A stretch of DNA of 64,000 nt from Ichthyophis bannanicus (Eukaryota; Chordata; Amphibia; Gymnophiona; Ichthyophiidae), in contig CM066033.1 of NCBI GenBank assembly GCA_033557465.1, positions 15,873,080 through 15,937,079 of the forward strand. Direction: 5' to 3'. Shown here one piece after another: positions 1-8,979 of this stretch. The translations under genes and the position numbers were made by a program. The notes below the pieces were generated by a model that saw only the letters and a program-made list of their open reading frames with translations, ran no database searches and had not been told where the DNA came from. Position 1 is the first letter of the stretch. Each line of letters starts with the position of its first letter.

Positions 1-909
1 TTCTGCCCCAGACTCTCCAGATATTTTGACCCGTCTGTCCCACTATCTTTACAGACCAGTCTCTTCAGCTCCGCCACCACCCCGGGCAGAGCCTGGCGCA
101 GGGGGACACCTCCCTGCAGGTTTATCCCAAGTAGTACACCAGCTACCTCCGCAGCAGGAGGAAGCGCACCCCCGTCTTTCCCGGAAGCCCCGGCTCAGTT
201 CAGAGTGCCTCGGGAGGACCGCAGTCTACCGATGACACTACAAGCAGGGATTCATTTGCCAGTTCAAGGTCATATCCTGCGGACGCCCAAAGACAGGGAG
301 TAGAATTCCAACAATCCAAACCACCTTATGCTTTCAGAAGTACAACTGCAAGCCAAAGTGATGGTCACCTTATGCCATTACGCCAGGTCCCCGGTCTACC
401 TACTCTTGATGACGAGAGCCAGGTGGTGGTGGGACCAGCCAGTTTTGTTTATGTGCCCTTTTCCACCACTGATTTATTGAATTGGAAGACGCATTATGCA
501 TCCTATACTGAGAAGCCCCAAGATTTGATTGACTTAATGTCTAGTATTATGCAAACCCATCAGCCTACCTGGGCTGATTGTCGCCAGCTCCTGTCCACCC
601 TCTTCACTACTGAAGAACGAGCACGGATTGTGCAAGCAGCCACCCGATGGTTAGAAGAAAATCCCGTAGAAGACGTAGGCGTAAATCCCCGGCAAGCAGC
701 CGCCGCGGATTTTCCAAATGACGATCCCAAGTGGGATCCGAACAGTGTCACTTGGGCGGCGGCCCTTAATCGGTTCCGCCATGCCCTACTGCAAGGCCTG
801 AAGAAAGGAGGCCAGAAAGCCATGAATATCGGCAAAGTATCAGAAGTCCTCCAGTGCCCGGACGAGAGCCCAGCGGCCTTCTATGAACACTTGTCAGAAG
901 CCTATAGAC
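1..909 (+). pseudogene. gag: ERV P1 gag, matrix to capsid part (gammaretrovirus-like), disrupted
   Basis: Structural polyprotein remnant of an old endogenous retrovirus. Proline-rich matrix/p12-like coding is seen at 26-235, and a capsid-like stretch at 372-908 begins around a PLRQVPG motif and includes the short motifs STTDLLNW and QPTWADC. It resembles the p30 capsid of gammaretroviruses. The matrix and capsid parts are in different frames, so at least one frameshift lies between 235 and 372. The 5' end of gag, leader and 5' LTR lie left of the window. Coding stops abruptly at 909 where a hAT element is inserted, and the same gene resumes at 3236. An inverted second copy (P2) at 5718-7515 is about 93 percent identical where I compared the following protease region by eye. 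Family assignment is from motif order and the neighbouring pro and pol; it is not expected to be functional. Confidence 0.85.
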
Positions 910-1849
910 CAGTGATGGCTAACCTTTTTGAGCCCGAGTGCCCAAACTGCCGCACAAAACCAAAGAATTTCCTCAAAGTGCCAGCACGTCAATTAAACCT
1001 TAACAACAAGATTTTAGTATCTAAAAACTCTTTATAAAGTTGCCTGAACTATGTAACATCATTTGTAAAGGTTGGAATCTTTGTATTGTCAGAGAATCAA
1101 TTTGATTCACAATCCTTTGGTTTTCATTTTAATTTATTGGCAATTTATAATGTTTTAATGATTTCATTCAATTTAATGAATTTAGGAAGAATTTGATTCA
1201 GTTACACAATATATTTTAAATGTATTATTCACATAACATGTCAAATGTATCCTGAGTAAAAAAAAGATAAACCTCTTAAAACTGTTAACTGTGTCAGGAC
1301 TCGGTGGGAATTAAACTGGGAATCCCAAAAGCCAAACTTGGAATGTACAACACTGTAGAAATAAAACTATACATTAATTTGCTCTTGTACTAAACAAAGC
1401 GCAGACGTTAATGATGCACATTTCCCAGAGCTGGCATATTCCAATTAATAAATTCAAAATAAAGAGATATTTTTCTACCTTTTGTGCATTTTTTTTCAGC
1501 TGCAATTGCTCCAGCCACTTTCTTCTGGTTTCTTCGTGTCTTCCGCTAACTCTTCATCGTCTGCTGTCCATTTGTCTTTTCTTCTCTCTTCTAGTTTTTT
1601 TCCATTCTCTCTCTACATCTGCTTTAACATACTAATCTTTCTCCTTTTGCTCTTTCCTCATTCCTATTTCATCCACTCAAATTTTACCCCTCCATCCTCA
1701 ATCCCCACTTACTCTCCCAATATCCGGACAATTGTAGATTTGTCTTCCCTCCCACACAAAATATTTTTTCCCTCTCCATTTCACTCTCCCAGCTCCATCC
1801 CATTCTAATCCTCCCCCAACATCAGCTCCATTCTAGTTCCAGTCCCACC

Positions 1850-2660
1850 CAGCATCCGCTCCCTTCTAGTCCCCGCATCAGCCCATTTCCAGTCCTAGCC
1901 CCCCATAAGCCCATTTCCAGTCCTAACCCCCCCATCACCCTATTTCCAGTCCTAGCCCCCCCCCATCAGCCTATTTCCAGTCTTAGCCCCCCCCCATAGC
2001 CAATTACCAGTCCTACCCCCCCCATCAGCCCATTTCCAGTCTTAGCCCCCCCATAGCCCATTACCAGTCCTAACCCCCCCATCACCCAGTCCTAGCCCCC
2101 CCATAGCCAATTACCAGTCCTACCCCCCCATCAGCCCATTTCCAGTCTTAGCCCCCCCATAGCCCTTTACCAGTCCTTACCCCCGCCTCCTACAGCACCA
2201 CCAATTTCAGCTTTAGCCACCTCCCCATAGCCCATTACCAGTCCTAACCCCCCCATCAGCCCACTTAGCCCCCCCATAGCCCATTACCAGTCCTAACCCC
2301 CCCCCCATCAGCCCACTTCCAGTCTTAGCCTCCCCCCCATGGCCCATTACCAGTCCTAACCCCCCCCATGGCCCATTACCAGTCCTACCCACCCCCCCCC
2401 ATCAGCCCACTTCCAGTCTTAGCCTCCCCCCATGGCCCATTACCAGTCCTAACCCCCATAGCCCATTACCAGTCCTAACCTCCCCCACCATCAGCCCACT
2501 TCCAGTCTTAGCCTCCCCGCCCATGGCCCATTACCAGTCCTAACCTCCCCATGGCCCATTACCAGTCCTAACCACCCCACCCCCCCCCAGCAGCCCACTT
2601 CCAGTTTAGCCTCCCCCCTCCCATAGCCCATTAGCAGTCCTAAACCCCCTTCCCCCCTAT
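1850..2660. repeat. C-rich minisatellite inside the hAT element
   Basis: Diverged tandem units of roughly 25-30 bp containing the core CATTACCAGTCCTA followed by a C run and CCATAGC or CCATCAGC. At least 15 units are visible with variable C-run length. The leading part includes GCTCCCTTCTAGTCC, which matches the complement of the GA-rich minisatellite at 12180-13020. Nothing coding is apparent on either strand. Confidence 0.85.
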
Positions 2661-2661
2661 C

Positions 2662-3115
2662 ATCCCAAATTAAAACAAAAAAAACAAACAAACCGGCTGC
2701 TTCTGCCGCGGCAGCATCAAGAGCTCTGCCGCGGCAGCATCAAGAGCTCTGCCGCGGGGCCCCCCCCCCTGCCCGGCAGAGCCTCCCTGCATCATCAGCT
2801 TTCTTCAAGTCCCAAAACGCGGGCTTCTTTCAGAGCCGCGAGAGTTTCTTTTCTCGTGGCTCTGTTAATCCCGCCGGGGCTGATGGGAAATCCCATCACC
2901 CTCGGCGGGATTAACAGAGCCGCGAGAAAGGAAACTCTCGCGGCTCTGAAAGAAGCCCGCGTTTTGGGACTTGAAGAAAGCTGATGATGCAGGGAGGCTC
3001 TGCCGGGCAGGGGGGGGGGCCCCGCGGCAGAGCTCTTGATGCTGCTGCGGCAGAGCTCTTGATGCTGCCGCGGCAGAAGCAGCCGGTTTGTTGTTTTTTT
3101 TTAAAACTTGGGATT
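2662..3115. repeat. Large GC-rich inverted repeat, arms about 225 bp
   Basis: The two arms are near-perfect reverse complements meeting at 2889/2890 (TGATGGGA-AA-TCCCATCA). Each arm contains two copies of a GAGCTCTGCCGCGGCAGCATCAA-type motif and an AAACGCGGGCTTCTTTCAGAGCC-type block. There is essentially no loop, so single-stranded DNA or RNA would fold into a hairpin of more than 200 bp. A diverged single arm is seen at about 13480-13610 (CCCGGCAGAGCCTGCC, CTCGCGGCTCTGT, GCTGATGGGAAAT). Confidence 0.9.
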
Positions 3116-3227
3116 CACACTCACCTCCCGCCGCGCCGCATATCTTAATTGCGGACCTTCCCGCGTGCCAGCTGCAAGGCCTTCGCGTGCCACAGCTGGC
3201 ACGCGTGCCATAGGTTCGCCATCGCTG

Positions 3228-3767
3228 CTATAGACTATATACCCCATATGATCCAGCAGCCCAAGAAAATTTGCGCATGGTAAATGCGGCCTTTGTGAGT
3301 CAGTCCCAGGGAGACATAAAACGGAAACTGCAAAAGTTAGACGGATTTGCGGGCATGAATACGGCCCAGTTAATGGAAGTTGCTCAGAAAGTGTGAATTG
3401 TGATAAAGAGTGTCAGAGGGAAAGTGAACGTAAAATGAAGAAGAAAGCTGATTTCCTTGCTGCAGCTTTAGTCGAACGACGAGGAGGAAGATTCTCTAAC
3501 AGAAGGACCGGAGGACGTGGGAGGGGCCGAGGGAATGGCCGGCCCCCAGTTGGTGCGAATCAATGCGCCCACTGCAGAGAAGAAGGACATTGGAAGAATG
3601 AATGCCCGAACCTTGACTTCGCCTCCCGGAGGGGAGGAGGGAGCACTTGGAGAGCAGGGGGACAATTCCAGAGTCATGGAAGAATGCGTCGCACACAGTT
3701 CCAACGAGAAAATGCAGCTATAGAGGGGATTGCAGCCAAGGGAGGCTACGACACGGATGAAGACTAG
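3228..3767 (+). pseudogene. gag: ERV P1 gag, capsid end and nucleocapsid, ending in a UAG
   Basis: Continuation of P1 gag after the hAT insertion (3228-3235 is the duplicated target). The capsid C-terminus is followed by a small deletion near 3391-3396 that shifts frame relative to P2. The nucleocapsid follows in the 3393 frame: an Arg/Gly-rich stretch and one zinc knuckle CAHCREEGHWKNEC (C-x2-C-x4-H-x4-C), as in gammaretroviruses, which have one knuckle. The frame ends with TAG at 3765-3767, and protease follows in the same frame without a new start near the junction. That is the arrangement of gammaretroviral gag-pro readthrough. The same TAG is kept in P2. Confidence 0.85.
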
Positions 3768-4003
3768 GCCAGACCGGGCTCCAAGTTTCCTCTGGGTCCC
3801 CAGGAGCCTATGGTCAGTTTGAAAATTGGGGACCAATATATGGACTTCATGGTGGATACAGGGGCCGAACATTCGGTGGTGGCAAAGCCAGTGGCCCCAC
3901 TGTCTTCTCGATCTATCACTATTGTTGGAGCTACTGGAACCACAGCCACAAAACCTTTCTTGCAGAACCGCACTTGTGAATTAGGGGGACGGCAGATAAC
4001 GCA
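3768..4003 (+). pseudogene. pro: ERV P1 protease fragment, truncated
   Basis: Retroviral aspartic protease remnant in frame with gag across the TAG at 3765. The catalytic triad motif is visible as VDTGAEHSVV, and the flap-like part is followed by NRTCELGG. Homology ends at about 4003, where the sequence switches abruptly to the complement of P2 pol. P1 therefore lacks the rest of pro, all of pol and most of env in this window. Confidence 0.88.
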
Positions 4004-5345
4004 CCAGAACAGAATGCAGTACCATAACTTGGATATTCTGACCCAGGATGAGCTTGTCAGCTTCACTCACCAGAAGGGCTGTGGCTGCAACGGCTCTCAA
4101 GCAAGGGGGCCATCCTTTTGCGACAGTGTCAAGTTGTTTTGATAGATACGCTACCGGTCGCTGCCAAGATCCGAGAGGTTGAGTCAATACACCCATAGCA
4201 TTTCCACTTGACTCATGGACATATAGGTGAAATGGTTTCTGTACATCTGTCAGACCCAAAGCTGGTGATGACATCAAAGCTGCTTTCAAGGATCGAAATG
4301 CTGCATCCTGCTCAGGTCCCCATTCCAAGGGAGACCGCTCCTTTCCTTTGGTAGCCTGATACAATGGCTTTGCCAACAGCGCAAATTTGGGTATCCATAT
4401 TCTACAGTAGCCTGCAGCTCCCAAGAAAGCCCTCACTTGCTTCCTAGTGGTTGGGGTAGGGATGCAACACACAGCTTCCTTCCATTCTGGTCCTAATCAC
4501 CGAATCCCGTTGCACAGGTGGAATCTCAGATATTTAACCTCAGTTTGGCACAGCTGAGCCTTGGCCCTTGAGACCTTGTATCCGGCTTCATTCAGAAGGT
4601 GTAAGAGGTCAAAGGTGGCTTGCAAGCATTCGCTTTTGGAGTTGGTGGCTATCAGCAAGTCGTCTACATACTGGAGAAGGACTCTTTTTCCCGGAGTAAC
4701 AGAGTAACTTGAAAGATCTTGGTTGAGAGCAGCACTGAAGAGAGTAGGTGAGCTCTTGAATCCATGGGGTAATTGAGTCCAGGTGAGTTGACCTCGCCTC
4801 CCTGTAGTGGAGTCTTCCCATTCAAAGGCGAACAGAAGTTGACTGATTGGTGCTAAACGTATGCAGAAGAAGGCATCCTTCAAATCCAAGATGGTGAAAT
4901 GAGTAGCCTCAGTGGGGATCAGTCCCAGGAGAGTGTAAGGGTTTGGTACCACTGGATGTATGGTTACAAGTGCATTATTCACTCGTCGCAAATCCTGCAC
5001 TGGGCGGTAATCTCCCATCCCAGGCTTTCTCACTGGGAGGAGGGGAGTATTCTAGGGTGATTGACACTTCTTGAGAAGTCCATACTTCAATAATTTCATT
5101 AGATGACAGTGAATGCCTTCAATCGCCGGTCGCGAAAGAGGGTATTGTTTCATGTGCACTGGTTCCACTCCTGGTTTGAGGGTGACAAGTACTGGGGCTA
5201 TATTTCTTGCTAGGCCCGGAGGATTATCCTCCGCCCATACTTCGGGCTGAGCTAGAATACTGGCGGGTATACGGGGACTGGCTGCCTTGGTCGGAGGTGT
5301 ACTATAGAACCGCCATTCTTCTTCACAGGGGACAGTCAACACCAT
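4004..5345 (-). pseudogene. pol: ERV P2 pol: reverse transcriptase to connection domain, truncated
   Basis: Reverse transcriptase of the inverted provirus. Three coding blocks are readable: 5345-5052, 5033-4497 and 4472 to about 4005, separated by stops or small shifts. Visible RT landmarks are ILDLKDAFFCIRL (motif A), LPHGFKSSPTLF (motif B) and QYVDDLLIA (motif C, at 4670-4659). After these come the thumb and connection region with FLGAAGYCRIWIPKF. The last virus-like residues read at about 4005; RNase H and integrase are absent because the sequence joins P1 pro in the opposite orientation. The YVDD box is gammaretrovirus-type. Several in-frame stops make it non-functional. Confidence 0.9.
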
Positions 5346-5360
5346 CAGGCCAGCAGAGTT

Positions 5361-5714
5361 TCATTTTAGAGTCATTTCCATTTTTCCTCCTTCTGCAAAG
5401 GATATCTGTGCCTGGAGCTTGACAAGCATATCTCGGCCCAAGAGGGGGATCGGGCATTCAGGCATATACAGGAATTGGTGTGTTATCTTCCGTCCCCCTA
5501 GTTCACAAGTGCGGTTCTGCAAGAAAGGTTTCGTGGCTCTAGTTCCAATAGCTCCGACAATAGTGATGGATTGAGAAGACAAAGGGGCCACTGGCTTTGT
5601 CACCACCGAATGTTCGGCCCCCGTATCCACCATGAAGTCCATATATTGGTCCCCAATTTTCAAACTGACCATAGGCTCCTGGGGACCCAAAGGAAACTTG
5701 GAGCCCGGTCGGGC
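5361..5714 (-). pseudogene. pro: ERV P2 protease
   Basis: Aspartic protease following gag after a TAG at 5717-5715 in the same frame. The active-site motif VDTGAEHSVV and a second conserved block PLLGRDMLVKL near the C-terminus are present, giving a domain of normal retroviral size (about 110 residues). The frame closes at 5361, just before the RT block, and in gammaretroviruses pro and RT are one frame, so this stop is a lesion. It differs from P1 pro by scattered substitutions, about 6-7 percent by eye. Confidence 0.88.
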
Positions 5715-5717
5715 CTA

Positions 5718-7515
5718 GTCTTCATCCGTGTTGTAGCCCCTTTCGGCTGCCACTCCATCTATAGCTGCTTCTTCTCAATGGAACTGTGTGCAGCGCATTC
5801 CTCCATGACTCTGGAATCGTCCCCCTGCTCTCCAAGTGCTCCCTCCTCCCCTTCGGGAGGTGGAGTCAAGGTTCAGGCATTCATTCTTCCAATGTCCTTC
5901 TTCTCTGCAATGGGCGCATTGATTCACACCCACCGGGGGCCGGCCATTCCCACGGCCCCTACCACATCCTTGGGTCCTTCTGTTAGAGAAACGTCCTCCT
6001 CATCGTTCACCTAAAGCTGCAGCAAGGAAATCAGCTTTCTTCTTCATTTTACGTTCACTCTCCCTCTGACGTTCATTGTCACGATTCACAAACACTTTCT
6101 GAGCAACTTCCATTAACTGGGCCGTATTCATGCCCGTAAATCCTTCTAACTTCTGCAGTTTCCGTTTTATGTCTCCCTGGGACTGACTCACAAAGGTCGC
6201 ATTTACCATGCACAAATTTTCCTGGGCCGCTGGATCATATGGGGTGTATAGTCTATCAGCTTCAGATAGGCGTTCATAGAAGGCCGCTGGGTTCTCATCC
6301 GGACGCTGGATGACTTCCGCTACCTTTCCGATATTCATGGCTTTCTGGCCTCCTTTCTTCAGGCCTTGCGGTAGGGCTTGGCGGAACTGATTGAGGGACG
6401 CCGCTCCAGCTACACTGTTCGGATCCCACTTAGGATCGTCATTTGGAAAATCCACGGCAGCTGCTTGCCGGAGATTTAGGCCTGCTTCTCCTACAGGATT
6501 TTCTTCTAACCATCGGGTGGACGCTTGCACAATCCATGCCCGTTCTTCAGTAGTGAAGAGAGTAGACAGGAGCTGGCGACAATAAGACCAGATAGGCTGA
6601 TGGGTCTGCATAATATTAGACATTAATTCAATTAAATCTTGGGGCTTCTCAGTATAGGATGCATAATGCATCTTCCAGTTCAATAAATCAGTGGTGGAAA
6701 AGGGCACATGAACAAAACTAGTTGGTCCCACCACCACCTGGCCCTGGTCATCAAGAGTAGGTAGACCTGGGACCTGGCGCAGTGGCATAACGTGACCATC
6801 CCTCTGGCTTGCAGTTGTACTTCTGAAAGCATAAGGTAGTCGGGATTGTTGGGGTTCTGTTCCCTGAGATTGGCAGTGAGTGACCCGGAACTGGCAAATG
6901 AATCCCTGCTTGTGGCGTCATCGGTGGACTGTGGCCCCCCTCCCCGAAGCACTCTGAACGGAGCCGGGACTTCCGGTCGGGAGGGAGTGCACGTCCTCCG
7001 GCTGCGGAGGCAACTAGTGGGCTTCCTGGGGTAAAACTGCAGGAATGGGTCCGTCTGGGACAGGCTCTGCCTGAGATGGTGGCGGAGCCGAGGGGACTGG
7101 CTTATAGAGAAACTGGGGCAGACGGGACGGAATGTCTGGAGATTCTGGGGTAGAATAAACAGGCAGTTTCTTTTCCCCAGGCTTCCGGGCCCCCCTTGTG
7201 GTTGCTACAAATATCCTGCACTGTTCCTCATAACAGCGCTTCATCCAGGAGGGTTCTTTCTCACAAATACTTAACCAGGAATCTATATAGGAGAACTGGT
7301 CAGGGTGTTCTTTTCGTACAATCTAGTGAACTAAAGTTATGATACTAACATCAAAGGTACCCCCAGGGGGCCATGAAGCGACCAGTACAGGCCACTCCCT
7401 CTCACAAAGCATTTCTAATCGGAAAGGAGACATTTTTATAGCCTCCGGCAAATCCCTTGCTAAAATTCTTGAACATACATTTCAATGGAGTTTGCATGGA
7501 CTCTGACCCTCCCAT
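5718..7515 (-). pseudogene. gag: ERV P2 gag (matrix, capsid, nucleocapsid)
   Basis: Gag of the inverted provirus. The likely start is the ATG at 7515 (MGGSE), a glycine at position 2 as needed for myristoylation. Matrix coding is split between frames at 7515-7402 and 7400-7014. The capsid and following region are open for 262 codons at 6788-6000. A TGA at 6002-6000 replaces a CGA seen in P1, which suggests CpG decay. The nucleocapsid has the same single CCHC knuckle as P1 and ends at the TAG at 5717-5715. The frame of the MGG start is open upstream to an ATG at 7611 with a hydrophobic stretch (PLLLSVVVYVI), which recalls the upstream-initiated leader of gammaretroviral glycosylated Gag, but this is only a resemblance. 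Confidence 0.85.
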
Positions 7516-8979
7516 AATGACGTACACAACAACAGACAGTAGGAGCGGGTGGTCTGGCTGCAGGTAAGGGGTTCGTACAGCCCTGGGAACAAATAGGTAG
7601 ACAAACACCAAACGCTTCCTCCTTTTCGCGACCTGGGCGCGGTCGCCCGTCCAGGAACTGCGCTAATCAGGAGTTCGCACTTGCTTGGTCTGTGTTTCCA
7701 GACCTCTCATTCACACACACACAAACAGACATGCCAGCAAAATCCAACATTTCCAGCGTGACAGAACTATGTGGCAGTGTTCCTCTGGGTGCACTCTATA
7801 AAGACTGGGGGGGGGGGGCATTAACGTTCACATAAAACTTCCCATCGACCTGGGGTCATTACAATTACATAATCACCAGAGAAACCCCTCTTAAAGTTCT
7901 TAAGGAGACACTGCAGAAGGCTCAGTATAGATACACCCCCTCCCATGCTGTTCAAAAATGCTGTTCAAAACCTTTGTCTCTCTCTTACTCATTCAGGTTT
8001 CTCTCTCTCAAATCCCACAGAAATCACTCTCTCACTTTCCAGCGACTGCAAAATTAACACTTTCCTCCTTCCTTGGTCCGTACTTGGACCTCTAAGCCGT
8101 TCAGGTTTCCCCCATAAATCAGAGAATAAATAAGTAAATAAATAGAAATAATAATAATATAACAGGAACAGTTGACGTAGATATACAGGCAGGGCTGAGA
8201 TATAACCAGCAAACTAATATAACAGGTACAGGTGAAGTAACAATACAGGCAGGGCAGAGATATAACTAAAACAGTTGGGGAGATCCGAAGGGGTTAATAA
8301 GAACTTAAAGGATACTGAAACTTTCCAGGATTCCTTTCTGCAGGCTGTGTGAAAGACACACCCCTTCTCCCTCTGCTTGCTAGAGATACAGTCTCTCATG
8401 CTGTGCTGAAAAAAATAAAATCACTGAGACAGCTCATCTTTGTGCTTAGACTCGATTCCTTAAAGTGACTCCTGAGGGTTTTTTTTTCTCTTTTCTCAGT
8501 ACTGTTCCTTAATCGGTAAACTGTTTCACGAATTACCCAACAGAACAATCTTACATTATACCAGAAGGGAAACCCGCAATTAGACAACAGACAGAGGGTG
8601 CGGGTGATCGGACTGCCGGTAAGGGGTCCGGGCAGCCCTAGAAACAGAGGAAGACACCAGACGCTTTTTCAAGACCTCTCACTCAAACACAGAGAGGTAT
8701 GCCAGCAACATTCCAAAATTCCCAGGCCTTACTTACTAACCAAAGACAGTGGCTTCGGTCTCGCGCATACTCATGCAAAACGTACTAGGACTGACTTATC
8801 AAGGGAGTGGTTTCGGTCTCGCGCATACTCATGCAAGAAGTACTCGGACTGCCCTGAGAGGTGATCAATCTCCCGGTACCGTATTCCCATACAAATTCAG
8901 TCTCGCGCATACTCATGCAAGACGGTCTTGCGCATACTCATGCAAGACGTTCCCCATACAAATTCAGTCTCGCGCATAT
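7516..8979 (-). other. ERV P2 5' leader, with internal duplications
   Basis: Non-coding leader between the solo LTR insertion and gag. Two related blocks are present, 7540-7760 and 8590-8740. They share GGTAAGGGGT-CG-CAGCCCT and the following CAGACCTCTCA and ATGCCAGCAA words, so about 1 kb of leader was duplicated and then diverged. A second, smaller tandem pair sits at about 8156-8212 and 8215-8270 (TATAACAGG-ACAG ... ATACAGGCAGGGC). AT-rich microsatellite sequence lies at 8115-8160 and a G run at 7809-7819. No convincing gene is present. Confidence 0.6.
8758..8979 (-). repeat. Five copies of a 21-bp CpG-rich motif, the last cut by the solo LTR
   Basis: The word GTCTCGCGCATACTCATGCAA occurs at 8758-8778, 8816-8836, 8900-8920 and 8925-8945 (one change). 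A fifth copy starts at 8967, is broken at 8979 by the solo LTR and finishes at 10495-10505. Spacing is irregular (25-84 bp). On the minus strand it reads TTGCATGAGTATGCGCGAGAC, containing an ATGCA core like POU/octamer sites. Repeated short motifs near a provirus start often act as enhancers; that role is inferred. Confidence 0.8.

Larger units (their letters stand above)
910..3227. mobile_element. Non-autonomous hAT transposon with 8-bp TSD, inserted in gag
   Basis: The left end starts CAGTGATGGCTAACCT and the right end is AGGTTCGCCATCGCTG, an inverted terminal repeat of about 16 bp. The flanks carry an exact 8-bp target duplication, CTATAGAC at 902-909 and 3228-3235. TIR form and 8-bp duplication are diagnostic of the hAT superfamily. 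At 2318 bp it is long but I see no transposase. Inside are AT-rich sequence (1060-1480), a CT-rich segment (1480-1850), a C-rich minisatellite (1850-2660) and a very large hairpin (2662-3115). It splits the retroviral gag exactly between the two target copies, so it is younger than P1. Confidence 0.93.

Noticed and set aside
1411..1808. CT-rich open frames encoding hydrophobic stretches
   Set aside because: Low-complexity pyrimidine sequence inside the hAT element; apparent membrane segments come from base composition.
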